Positions 1 to 10,802 of a stretch of 64,000 nucleotides of DNA are shown here, one piece after another. The notes beneath the pieces were generated by a model. It searched no databases. It was not told the origin of the DNA and saw only the letters and a program-made list of their open reading frames with translations. Within the stretch, counting starts at the first letter, position 1, and every line of letters starts with the position of its first letter. This stretch comes from Budorcas taxicolor. Taxonomy: Eukaryota; Chordata; Mammalia; Artiodactyla; Bovidae. A program made the position numbers and the translations under genes. The DNA is taken from the NCBI RefSeq assembly GCF_023091745.1, contig NC_068924.1, positions 64,558,832 to 64,622,831 on the forward strand. Direction: 5' to 3'.

Positions 1-654
1 TGCCAGATACAGGCTTTCCCACCATCCCCCACTCGCTTCCCCAGCTTCGTTGATGCTTGCCAACCTTCTCTGGGCTAATAAGTATTAGATGGCCCCAAGA
101 AATTGAATAAACACATTTAATACAAGGTTGATTTTCTGAGACCCTCGCACCAGCCTCCTCTCAGCCGTAGCATATTCTGTCTCTATCAGACTTGTATGCA
201 TGACTTGTGTGTAATCACTTAGAGCCAGTTGGGCAGGCTGATTTAAAAAAAAAAAAAAAAGAGGAACCCAATAAACAATCCTAGAATGAGCCTCTGGAGA
301 GGATTATCCTGGTTTCTCTTGAAAAATATCCTCTATGGCTCCAGGGAGGTCAAAGATGTGAGGCTGGGGGCCTGTGGTTTGTAAAGGCAGAGGATCCCCT
401 AATTGGGGCTCAAGGAAGCCTGTGGACTCAGAGTAGTAATAGTAATAGCAATTTAAAGTAGGCCCATTACTGGAGCAGTTATTGCTTTTATTCAAAATGG
501 CCCATCAAAGTCAGGCCCTATTAAATACAGCCGTTCAACTAACACTCAGCATCTTTAGAAAGATAAATTATCCTTTGGCCTGGTCACCTCCACTTTGAAG
601 TTTGCTCACTGCTACGAGCCCTGGGAGGGCAGTTGGGGCAGACACGTCTGCCCA
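1..654. other. Intronic sequence, no gene seen
   Basis: Unique-looking intron. The only simple feature is a run of fifteen or more A at 246-260. No repeat family recognised. Confidence 0.5.
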
Positions 655-930
655 CTACATTTCTATCATTTGTTCAGCCCACATTCAATGAAGACCTGCT
701 GTCTGCTGGACACTGAAGCCGCGATGTTTGCTGAAAATGGGTCCTGCTTTTAAGGGGCTCGCAGCCCTTATTCAGTCAGGAAACATTGATTGAGCAGCTC
801 ATGCATGCAAAGCCCTGTGTCTGGCATTGTAGGGGAGATGTTGATGGCAGAATGCGTGTGCCTGAGGGGCCCTTACCGCCTTGTGCAGAGGACAGACTTG
901 GATCCCCTGACAGAGCACAATGTCCTGGAC
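655..930 (-). mobile_element. L2 LINE 3' fragments
   Basis: Two adjacent copies of the antisense L2 end: a decayed form of the 'feature attcattgagcacc...' word at about 670-760 (attcaatgaagacctgctgt), and a second at about 777-920 (aacattgattgagcagctca, then a degraded 'ggggatacagcag... agacaaa' section). Very diverged, so an ancient insertion. Confidence 0.45.
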
Positions 931-3044
931 CTGAGTGTACGCTCCGAAGAAGGGGGATGTCGTGAGTGATTGATTCCATCACTTGGACTGAAGAAGGCTT
1001 TGTGGTGGAGGTGACATTAACTGATCCTTGAAGGACATCCTCACTGATGAAAGTCAACCAGATGAAAGGCGCTTAAAGCAGGGCTACTCCTTAGGGACCT
1101 AGACCAGAGCCAGGAGGCTCTCTGGAATGGAGGCTGCTCCTCTCCCCATCTGTCTTGAAGCCTGCGTGATTGCTGCTGCGGGGTGTTCTCGTCCTGCCCA
1201 TCGCCTCCTCCATCTTCCTGTCCACACCGTCCCAGTCTTGTCTTCCTCCTGCTCTCCCCACTCAGTTCCCTGCTGTTTGGCCAGCTGTGCCCTAAAGCCC
1301 TGCAGGGAGGCATGTGTTCCACCTGCCTGACTTTTCAGGGTGTTGCCAGTACCTGGCAGTCAGAAGAGGCCAGGGTCCCACACTAGCAACAGTGATGATG
1401 ACCTGGTCCCCAGGGGCCCTGGGCACAGCAGCATCTAGGAAGGGTGGGCTGTGTGTGCTCTGGACCAGACACTGTGTCTCAAGATGGGGTTCGTGACTGT
1501 GCCTGCGGAGACGTCAGCCAGGATGTTCTCAGTTGCTCTCTCTGCATTGGTGAAATGTCCATCTAAGCTAAGCGGACTGAGCAAATCAATGATGGCGTTG
1601 TCCCAAGCAGAGCTTTCTCTGGCAACTCAGATTAGAGAACTAGACCTTCACACACTGATGTGGGTAAGTCTTTGCAGAAATTCAGAGTGAGAGAAAGAGA
1701 GGATCTGTATGGTATATGCCACTTGAGTTTATTTTAAACCCACACAAAGCAGGACTGTCTGTCTGTCTAGTGTGTGCGCATATAGTGTGTGTCTATAGAT
1801 ACATAATTATGTTTACACTTACAGAGAGTATGTATGCATGTATGTGTGTACATATGTACATTATATCCATATGCATTGTTATATATGTGTAGTAAAGGAG
1901 GAAACCTGGAAAGAAGATTCCCACCAGGTTTACAGATGCTTCTGAGGAAGGTGGAAAGAAAATGAGGTGATGGATGGGAGGGTGCTCTCAACCATCCCTC
2001 TCAGTAGTGTTTTGTTCATTAAAAAAGATATGAACTAGGGCATAATGTTCATATTTGTGAGTTTGGAAGTCTGGGTCCCTGAGAATCTATTATGTAAAAA
2101 ATTGTGCTTTTTATGCTTGAAACGTTTCCTACTAAAAAGGATGTTTAGAGCATGGCAGATTGTGTGGGGGAATCTGGAACTTGGTCTGTCCTGGTAGAAG
2201 GTAGGTCGATGATACAGGTGGAAGGTGGATGGAAGCTGTGTCACGCAGGCTGTGCATCTTCCTGCCAGTCGAGTTTTGGGTGGAGGAGGTGAGGAGACAT
2301 GGAGTGGAGGCAATGATGTGATGAGCCCTCTATGTGAAAATTACCACAGGGGTAAGAGCTTGCGGGCGCAGAGATGGGGTAGGATGCTGGTGTGATGGTC
2401 CAGAGGGTTTGGGGGCCAGAGCCAGGGTTGGGGAGGTGGTGAATCAGAGAGCATGAGGGGAGGCAGTGGGACCTGGCCATCATATTCTGGCATCCTTACC
2501 TCTGTGCCCTTTATATTCCAAGGCGATGCTGGCTGTTGAAGTGGTAAAACCAGTTTACCCAGACCTGAAGGCTGTGTGTCCTAGATGTTCATTGGTACCT
2601 GTCCTATCAGGGAACTGCCTGGAAAAGCAGATTGTGGTTGGAACAACACCTTGAGGAAAAAATAAAAAAGACTCCGGGGAAGTGGTCTTTGCTTCAACTG
2701 ACTGGTCAGGTGAATGTCTGAGACATACTGTGGTTCGAGTGTCATGCAGGCATGCTGGAAATGTAAAGGGTCTGTTCCATTTCCAAGTCACACATTAGGG
2801 ATGCCACTTATTACAGAAAGCTTCTGTGCAAGAATTCTTGTATTAATGAGCTTCATTTATGCGTTACTATATGGTTTCTTTATCAGAAAAATCTTTTAAT
2901 TGAATTATTAGGGGAAACTGTCTTGTCAGAGACAAAGCTAAACTCCTTTGATTTACTCTCTGACAGTTTGGTTCTATATTGGTCTCCGCTGCCAGTAAAA
3001 AATTCTGAAAAATCACATTTATTGGGATTCTTTTTGGATAGCTC
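931..3044. other. Intronic sequence with TG/AT-rich tract
   Basis: No gene recognised. About 1765-1890 is a degenerate purine-pyrimidine tract rich in TGTG, ATAT and GTAT. The rest looks like single-copy intron; frames of 60-94 codons here lack domains. Confidence 0.45.
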
Positions 3045-3270
3045 TGTTTATTTATTTATGGCTGTGTGTGGGCTTTCTCCAGTTGTGGTGGACAGGCTTC
3101 TCGCTGGGATGACTTTTCTTGTTGCCGAGCACTAGAGCACGGGCTCTGTAGCTGTGGCACACCGGCTTAGTTGCCCCCCAGCAAGTGGGATCTTCCTGGA
3201 CCAGGGCCTGAACCCATGTCCTCTGCACTGGCAGGTGGATTCTTAACCACTGGAGCTTCAGGGAAGTCCA
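3045..3270 (-). mobile_element. CHR-type tRNA-Glu SINE
   Basis: Antisense copy of the cetartiodactyl CHR SINE. Its A-rich tail appears as tttatttatttatggctg at 3047-3064, the middle as 'gagcactagagcacgggctc', and the tRNA-like head as the complement of 'ggacttccctgaagctccagtggttaagaatcc' ending at 3270. It is diverged (about a fifth of positions by eye). Confidence 0.8.
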
Positions 3271-5414
3271 TTTGCTATTCTTATTGTTATTTGTTGTTGA
3301 AAATACAATCAGAAAGAAGAAAATAAAAACCACCAATAATCTGACTATTCAGGAAAAAATGATTTATTATCCTTTCTGACATGTTGTATATGTGTTTGTA
3401 TGTATATATAGTTTTAAAACTTCATTTTATACATGGTGAACATTTTCGTTTCTTAAAACAGTCCTATTTTAGCTTTTCCTCAGTTGTTTTCACCCTAACT
3501 CTTTGGTCATACTTTTTATTAGCTTTATTTTCTGTAGTCTGTATTATGAAGACAATAGGCTTTTCCATTGTCTCCTAACTTAGAATGTCTCTTCTAATAC
3601 TAATTGATTTGTTTTGAAACCACATAAGACCCCTCTTAACTGAGCTGCTCTCCTTTTAGGGAGGATGCATTTACGACCAGCTACCAGTTGTGCACAAGTT
3701 TTAATGGCTGTATTGAATTCTGCATTTATTTAAACACATCCAAATTCCAGGCAGTTGTCTTGTTTCCGAGTTTTTGTTTGTCATTAGCATCGCTGTGGAT
3801 AGCCTGTTTGCAACGCGGTATTTTTGCACATTTGTAGTCATTTCTGTGTATTAGAAAAATTCTCAGAAATTCAACACCCCTTCGTGTCCCCGGTGTCAAA
3901 TGTCCAGGAGCAGAAACTGTTGTCTGGCCCTGGTTCCTGCAGAATATACAGGAGCTCTATAGGTCACTGCTTCATGTGTCGTCCTCATCATTTTGTTAAC
4001 AACTAGAGCGTAGCTTGTATTGCATTATCCTGTTACTGCCTTGCCCGAGTAAGAACCCATGAGATAGTTCTCAAGAGCCCCATTGGTACCATCAGCTATC
4101 ACCATCTCCTCTTGGTGCTTTTCTACCCCCTTAGCTCTGGCTTTTTGTCTTAGCAGCTACCCAGGGTCACACTGGGTCTTCCTAATTGAGCATCAGCCTC
4201 CCCTCCACCCGCCAGACTGTCACTTGGCTGCCAGACAATAAATCTCACTTCAAAAACAGCATCTCAGAAGATCAGGGGCCTCTGTGGTGACCTGCTCCCT
4301 TGCTTCTTACTTCCTAGTAACAAAGAACCGAAAGGGACCACCTAGGTAATGAGGTGGTGTTCGTCTCCTCCCATAAATGTATTAATGTAGAGACAGCCAT
4401 TTCCTGTGTAACTGTGTCAACTTTCTTCATTAGCTCTCTGGTCTAGAGGAGCCTTGCGTGTGTTCTTAGGTTACCATACACATTTTCGTTAGGTGAAACC
4501 ATACAATTTCCAATTAAGACAAAGAATGTGCAATTTCCTGAAGTCAGGATGGAGGTCGTAACCTTGAGTGCTCAAGAATTCCAAGTTTAATTAACCCACC
4601 CAATTATGATGGCTAAGAGGAAATGTCCTGTCAATATTAGATGTTACAAGACAGCGATCTGGCTGTGACAAGTCTCTCTTCGGATGGCTGAGCCTGATCT
4701 TAGCTTATCCAACCTGCTCAGGCAGTGTCCTCTGTCTGAGTGAGTGGATAGATGCCCACCTTCCTGCCTAATACCCTTTTCCGTGTCTGTGTACACTCCA
4801 CGCAGATTTGCCGTTGTGGGAGTCCTGTGTTGCTTTTCTTCCACATGACCTGTGTTTCTCGGTGTTACTTTCCTACGAAAGTGGAAGCTCCTTCAGTTGG
4901 GAGGCCTGAGACTTTCTGAGATGAATGGCATTGGAGAGATTTGATCCTGGCATGTCCCGCTTCTTGCTGGGAATGAAGTGTTTCCAGTGTCTTTGTCTCT
5001 CTTCTCAAGAGTCATATTCCACAGAGGGATCATCTGTTAGTTCAGCCTAGGTCACATGGCTTCCCTTTGGCTGGAGAGCATGGGACTCCTGATTATGGTC
5101 CTGTTACATCATAGTCATTGAGAGAGAGGTTATGCCAATAAAGCAGAGTCAGAAATGGACACCAAATCTGCCTACAGTCCACTGTGGCTGTGGCCTTAAA
5201 AACAGCCTACTCGCTCCCCATCCTGCTGGAAGCATGGGCTCTGGGACCTTGTGAGTGGCACCATTCCATATTTTCTGGCCCCACACGTTTGCTCTTCTTT
5301 AATCCTTTTTCTCCCTGAATCGTGAAGGCTGCGTAGTTATCAGAGTGACAGTTAACTCAGGGTTTCAGCTCTCAGTTTAGAGAGAAAAGCCTTGAGTGTT
5401 GGGGGTATATGTAA
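3271..5414. other. Intronic sequence; possible old L1 at 3640-3960
   Basis: About 3640-3960 resembles the antisense L1M/HAL1 3' region (ttgtgcacaagttttaatgg; cctgtttgcaacgcggtatttttgcac), low confidence. About 4450-4660 is a repeat-free block with TTTAATTAACCCACCCAATT, discussed among the findings. Nothing else recognised. Confidence 0.4.
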
Positions 5415-5590
5415 GTGGGTTAAAATTTTGGCTCTGCAACTTACTAGATGGATGATCTTGACTTTCCCCTGCTTTTATTTCTTCATGGGTGCCATTGAGA
5501 GGATGGGACATGTCCCAGAGTTGTTATGAGAATTCAACAGAACAGCGTCGGTGAAGGCACTGTGCTGGGTGACCAAGACATAGGAGGCTC
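5415..5590 (+). mobile_element. MIR SINE
   Basis: Contains the MIR order 'ttggctctgcaacttactag', a loose 'cttcatggg...', 'gttgttatgagaattcaaca' and 'ggcactgtgctgg', matching MIR core and 3' end in sense direction. Strongly decayed. Confidence 0.6.
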
Positions 5591-5711
5591 TGAATGGCGA
5601 TGTGATGTTTTCTCCTTCCTTAGAGCCCCAGTGAGCATCTGGGGCTTGCCCCTCAGCAGAGGCTGCAGCCCTTGGAATTTCAGAGCATGAGTTCCACAGA
5701 TCCAGTGATTC

Positions 5712-5875
5712 CGCTACTCTGATCAAGTGACTTTGGGCAAAGTGTTTAGTCTCAGAGCCTGGATTTCCTCCTCTATAAAGTGAGTGCTAGTTTCATCTCC
5801 ACTCAGGCAGCAGTAGTGAAGGATCCTATGCAAGTGCAGGTTTTGTGTCCTGAGCTTAATGCCTGGCACACAGAT
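5712..5875 (+). mobile_element. MIR SINE fragment
   Basis: Sense MIR: 'caagtgactttgggcaaagt', 'cctggatttcctcctctata' and 'aatgcctggcacaca' occur in the expected order. A second MIR lies just upstream, so this may be two insertions or a duplication. Confidence 0.55.
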
Positions 5876-6938
5876 CCTGGTTTATTGCACAGGGTGAAAT
5901 CTCCAGTGAGCTCAGCCCTAGGGATCCAGACCTCCCTTCTGGCTGCATCCGGCTGGCTGCACTGATGCCCCTTCTGCTTCTTGCAGGGGAAGCACCAACT
6001 GTAGCTCAGGGAGGCTGTTGCTGCTCCTACCTCCCCTCCTCCCCAACACCCCTGTGCAGTGTCCCCTCTCCATCTCCTATTTGTGTCTCAGCCCCACACA
6101 GTGGGCCCGAGTGACTCTCCATCTGTGGGGAGAAAGTTAACAATTCCAATTCCAAGAGCTTTTGAAAAGGCCCACCTCCCCAGCAGGCATTATACACTTA
6201 AGCTTGAATCTTTGTAGATTCCTCTTGAGTTGCTCTCAGTGCTCCCAAAAGCCCAGAGTAAGTGGACGTAGTGCGTGCACCCAAAGTAATTATTGCAACT
6301 TTCTACTAGCGAGGGAACATGTAATTTGCAGGAATGTGTGTCAAGACCCACCCTGCTAAATTTATACCGTGTAATTTGCAACGTGTGCTGGCACTGCATC
6401 GGCAGATGGGTGAGTCTAGCCTACCTGCTTCGCAATTATATCTGCTGGCCGGCATTGCAGAGTTGAGTAACTGGGGAGACGGAGATCTCAATCGTTTAAG
6501 TAAATTAGAACCGGCTCCTGGGACCCATCTGAGATCACCCTCTGGTAGAGGAGGCTGGTGAATGATGTTTCCTTTGCACACACTTGAGAGGCTCTGATAA
6601 GGGCCAGGAGGGAAAGAGGCGAAGTCTGCAGGCTTTCCTGGGTGTGGTGGACCACAGTCCTGGGTGAGGCGTGTCCAGCACTCTCCCCTCCGACAGGCCT
6701 CTGGAAGAGGAAAACACACGGCTCATCCAACAGAGAGGGTTTTATGGTCTGTTTTATGAGCTGTATCAGCCCTAATAATTGGCTCTGGGGAGATTCTTGT
6801 CAGTTTTTAAAACTGGAAGTCACTTCATAGCCTTTGCAGACTGGTGATTTTTGTAAAATCCTCGTAAATTTTCTGATGAGAGAAAGCTGCAGGAGAATCT
6901 TGTGACTGACGTGCAGGCTTCTTGTTCTGTGGGGTGCT
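5876..6938. other. Intronic sequence; repeat-free block
   Basis: No recognised repeat. About 6180-6560 has balanced composition, several CpGs and no repeat similarity, and is listed as a candidate conserved non-coding block. A 137-codon minus frame at 6306-6719 shows no domain. Confidence 0.4.
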
Positions 6939-6978
6939 AGTGTGTGTGTGTGTATGTGTGTGTGTGTGTGTGTATGTG
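6939..6978. repeat. (TG)n microsatellite
   Basis: TG dinucleotide run with two TA interruptions (gtgtgtgtgtgtatgtgtgt...). Likely length-variable. Confidence 0.9.
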
Positions 6979-7049
6979 ATGACTGGACTTTCCTATGGTC
7001 ATGTTTTTTGGGGGGCCAGATGGAACATTCCAGCAGAAGATAAAGTGTA

Positions 7050-7245
7050 GACAGACCCAGCTCTGTATAAATGCTAGAGCCTCAATTACTCCGTGTGACC
7101 TTGGGCAGACTGTTTCACCTCCCCATGCAGCCTTTCCTCATTTGTGAAATGGAGCTAGTGATTCCTTTGATTAAGGCTGTTATAAATATTAGATGTTTGT
7201 AAAGGTGTCTGGCACATGGGGAACACTCAATAAATGGTAATTATC
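7050..7245 (+). mobile_element. MIR SINE
   Basis: Nearly full sense MIR: 'ccgtgtgaccttgggcagac', 'cctttcctcatttgtgaaat', 'ggctgttataaatattagat', 'ggtgtctggcacatgggg', then 'actcaataaatggtaattat'. These are the core and the L2-like 3' end in correct order. Confidence 0.8.
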
Positions 7246-8934
7246 ATCAGTGCCATTTATGTTGGGGGAAGGCAGTTTATTTATCAGTTGTAATGAACGC
7301 TTGGCCTCACAAACCAGGAAGAATTGGTAAACAAATTGGGTCAAATCCTTTTTTCTTTCCAAAAGCCATTTGTGTGTACACTGGGAGGCCTGAGAGAGAC
7401 AGATTGGATGTGGTGGGCACCACTGATGGGGAACGGGGGTTGTCTCTAAAAAAAGCCTCGCTCATCCCAAGCCCAGGGTTTCTTCAAGAGGGTGGGATTA
7501 TTATGTGGCCTTGGGACTTCTGGAAGGCTTGAAAAATAAAAGGAGGAATTCAGAACCTGGAGAGAACGAGAGAGAGTGAGAGAAAGATTCCTTCCATGGG
7601 GAGTTGGTTGTGGTTGGGGACTGAGGCTTAAAATGCTCCTGTTGCAAGATTAGGTTTGTAAATCCATGAACAGTTCTGTGGGTATCCCACTCCTGCTCAG
7701 TGAGAAAGAATATTTTTCCATGTGTGTGCATGCATGCATGGGCCCGAGTGTGGTTACATGTGTGTGCATATATTGGGCCCAGGTATGGAGTGTGTGTCGT
7801 GTGTGTGTGTGTATGTGTGTGTGTGTGTATGTGCCTGTGTGCACTTCTCTTAAATATTTATGGGCCAGGAGATTGCAACTGGGAAAGGCCAGTGTGTAAC
7901 TGGCTAAGTCTTAATAAGTACTTTTAAGAGAACTGAGGCCTTCGTTTTGTCTTCATCAGCAATGAATCTGCCCTCATTCGCTGTGTTTCTGCAGGAAGCT
8001 GTGCTGTGCAAGGAAGAAGTGCCGCTTTGTTTTCCTTGTAGGCCTTCCAGCTTGGGCTTCTATTTCTATGGAGGCCTTATTTTAAAAAACATGTTTTCAC
8101 AGCAGAATTACAACTCTGGAGATTACGGCAGTCACTTACACTCTGATTATGAGTTGAATTGGTAAAGTGTTTGTATTTCTTTTAATGGACCTTTTTCCCA
8201 CCTTCTCTTTTCTTCCCCTGGGACTGTGCCAGGTATCTCTGTTTTAGGTCTTTTCTTTGTCCAGCACTCTGAGATCGGGGCCCAGCTCCACACTCCCTAC
8301 ATCATCCTGCTTCCTGGCACCCAGATAAATGGATTTTGTACTGTTCTCACATCGCCAGCTTTCTCCTGCTCCTATCTGTGACTGCTTCACCTTTTTATTC
8401 CTAGAACATCCCTGAAGAGTTTATTTCCTTCTCTTGGCATCACTTCCTAGGAAGCTCCTTTTTTCAGCTCAGAGACTGACATTTTTGTTTCCTTAAATCA
8501 AAAACTTCCAAACTACAGTTTAGGTCTTTTGATTTGGGATCAGATATCATCTGATGAGTTCCATTGGCAAGATTTGGTTGGCTGTTCTGGTCACCTGGCT
8601 GAAGGAAGGTTAAGAAAAAAGTACAGAAAACAGTCCTGTATTATTTTTCTCTTCCACATCTGAAAAATTAGTTTCTGTTAGAATAGAGATGGTTTTTCCT
8701 CCTGCCCAATGTTTCTGTCGAAAGGAGTAAAGTAGGATTGCAAGGGTGAAATGAAACTCTTCAGGAAAGGAAGGCTTTCCCACCCCTTTATAATCCCGGC
8801 TCTGCACCCTGCTAAGTAAGCTGGTGTTGCTGAAATGCTGGTGCCATTTGTTCTGTTACTGGTTTGCTCACAGAAAGTATCAGAGATTGAATCTATGCAG
8901 AAAATGCTATGAGTCCCTCATCTGCAAGAGTTTC

Positions 8935-8935
<1 letters not shown>
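7246..8935. other. Intronic sequence with a TG-rich tract
   Basis: About 7719-7843 is a compound TG/CATG tract (gcatgcatgcatggg; gtgtgtgtgtgtatgtgtgt). The remainder, including 7860-8170 and 8400-8935, is unique-looking intron without a supported gene. Confidence 0.45.

Positions 8936-8968
<33 letters not shown>
8936..8968. repeat. (TTA)11 microsatellite
   Basis: Perfect trinucleotide run ttattattatt... between 'tttc' and 'cagaaagg'. Confidence 0.93.
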
Positions 8969-8969
<1 letters not shown>

Positions 8970-9774
8970 AGAAAGGAGCCCCTCAAAAGGCAGGTCTAGA
9001 AAAACAGTTTTCAGAAAGCTAGTTTTTTGTTTTTGTTTTTTTATCTTATAAAGAGGTTATTTTCCAGAAATCTTAACCAGTATCAGGGATTTTCCAGTTT
9101 TGCCTACATAAACCACTTATGACTGTCGGATTCTCTTCCATGCTTGTCTCTCTGTTGTTGTTGTCTTTTGAAGGTTTGTTTACAGAGTGCTGAATTGTTT
9201 ATAGAGTGCTCAGCAAATGCCAGCCCCCAGCCCTGCCAAACATCACCAGCTTTGGAGATTGTAGAATATAATCTCCTCTGATGTCCTTGTGCCTGGGTTA
9301 TCGCAGTGCTCACATTTGAAGCCCAGTGCAGCTTCTTTTATTGCTTGTTAGGCTGTGGGATGACCTGCCCTTTCCTCCAGTGATGCAGGCTGAAGAAATA
9401 CAAAGTGCAGCATTAGCTTCAGCAAAACATATAACTAGGACAGTGGGTCTGCTGCCAAAAGTACCATCTGCTGTTTTCCAGAGCCAAAGATTGATGACTT
9501 GGGTTGTTTCCTCCTTTAGCAAATAGAGACTCAATATATTTATTTACTCTAAGTTTGACCAACTTTTTGTAATATTTCTTGTGAGGGGGGGGAATATATA
9601 TTGGAGACAGCAAAGTCAAACCCAACTCTGATTCCCAGACAGATGCCTAAGAGTTTCCAAACTTTTAGTTTCCAACAGTAGCTTCCAAATCAATTTTTCT
9701 TAACTGTTTCCCTACCCGGGTGTCTGTCTAGGTAGGAGTGCTAGGTTAACTGACCTGAAGCGTTACTCATCTAT
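8969..9774. other. Intronic sequence, no feature recognised
   Basis: A short G8 run lies near 9583. No repeat or gene signature identified. Confidence 0.4.
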
Positions 9775-10241
9775 CACTGCCCTGCTTGAAACTGATATCG
9801 TTGGTTTCTCACTGTGTACAAAGTAAAGTCCAAACTCCGGTAGTGTGGCTTTTAAAGCTTTTCTCAGCCCTACTCCCTCTTGTTCCTCGTGACTGTTTGC
9901 TTTTGTGCCTCAGCTTAGCTTAATGTTTCTTTGGAATGCAAGTTTACACCCTCCACTCCTACCCCTCCCACCTCAGTGCCGCAGGATCAGCCTAGTGAGA
10001 ATTATTCCATGAAGCATTCCTCCATGCTTCCTTGGGATACATTATTTCCTCCTTGATGACACGCCCATTTTCTACTCCTTTCTTGTGGCATTTATGATCC
10101 CAGCTTTTATTATTACAGCTGTCTAGGTACACACACCTCTCTGGTTAGCTGTGAGCTTTGAATGTGCCCCAACCTTGTGGTCCCCACAGGCTTATCTTAG
10201 GTGCCCAGTAAGCTCTTTACGAGTGAATGAATGAATGAATC
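9775..10241 (+). mobile_element. L2 LINE 3' fragment
   Basis: Sense L2 3' end: 'caaagtaaagtccaaactcc', the region around 'gtggcatttatgatcccagc', 'gtggtccccacaggcttatc', 'ggtgcccagtaagctcttta', and the terminal (GAAT)n at 10222-10240. Order and orientation match the L2 end. Confidence 0.7.
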
Positions 10242-10604
10242 AGTTAGTTGAATGTCTGTGTACCATGCAACAGAGCACTCAGTGGGGAACAGGTAGAGAT
10301 TAAATGTTTAATTATGTTGTTCTGTGGACCCAGTGCAGTGGCAAAATGTCCAGGAAAACATGGGCTATGGTGGTTTAGATGTGAGAATGCAGTGGTTGCC
10401 CATGGAGACGCGTTTCACGTGTGAACAGTCCTTTAACACTTCTCATGTGGATTTGTATATCAGAAGTTCCACTATTCCAAAATACGTGAATTAAGACCTT
10501 GAAAGGGTGAAGAGAGAACCACAGCAATTGTAGGTCATGTTTTCTTAATAATAATGTTGTTTGTTTTTGCTGTGTTAAGAATACAGTGGTGGTTTTAAGA
10601 AAAA
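10242..10604. other. Intronic sequence, nothing recognised
   Basis: Unique-looking sequence between two old repeats. Confidence 0.4.
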
Positions 10605-10802
10605 AGTGAACTTTGGGGAGCCAGGTCGACTCTGATTTGCATCCCAGTTCTCATTCACTAGTTTGTCATCCTGAGCCTCAGTTTCTTCACCTGTAAAATG
10701 GGGATAAAAGCCACTCAGTAGAGATGCGGTGTGGATTAAATAATGTGTAAAACACACCAGTGCAGATCTTAACACATTGTGGGTGCTTCATAAATGTAGG
10801 TA
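10605..10802 (+). mobile_element. MIR SINE
   Basis: Sense MIR with 'gagcctcagtttcttcacct', 'gtaaaatggggataaaagcc', 'ggattaaataatgtgtaaaa' and 'gggtgcttcataaatgtagg'. The match to the core is clear. Confidence 0.8.
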
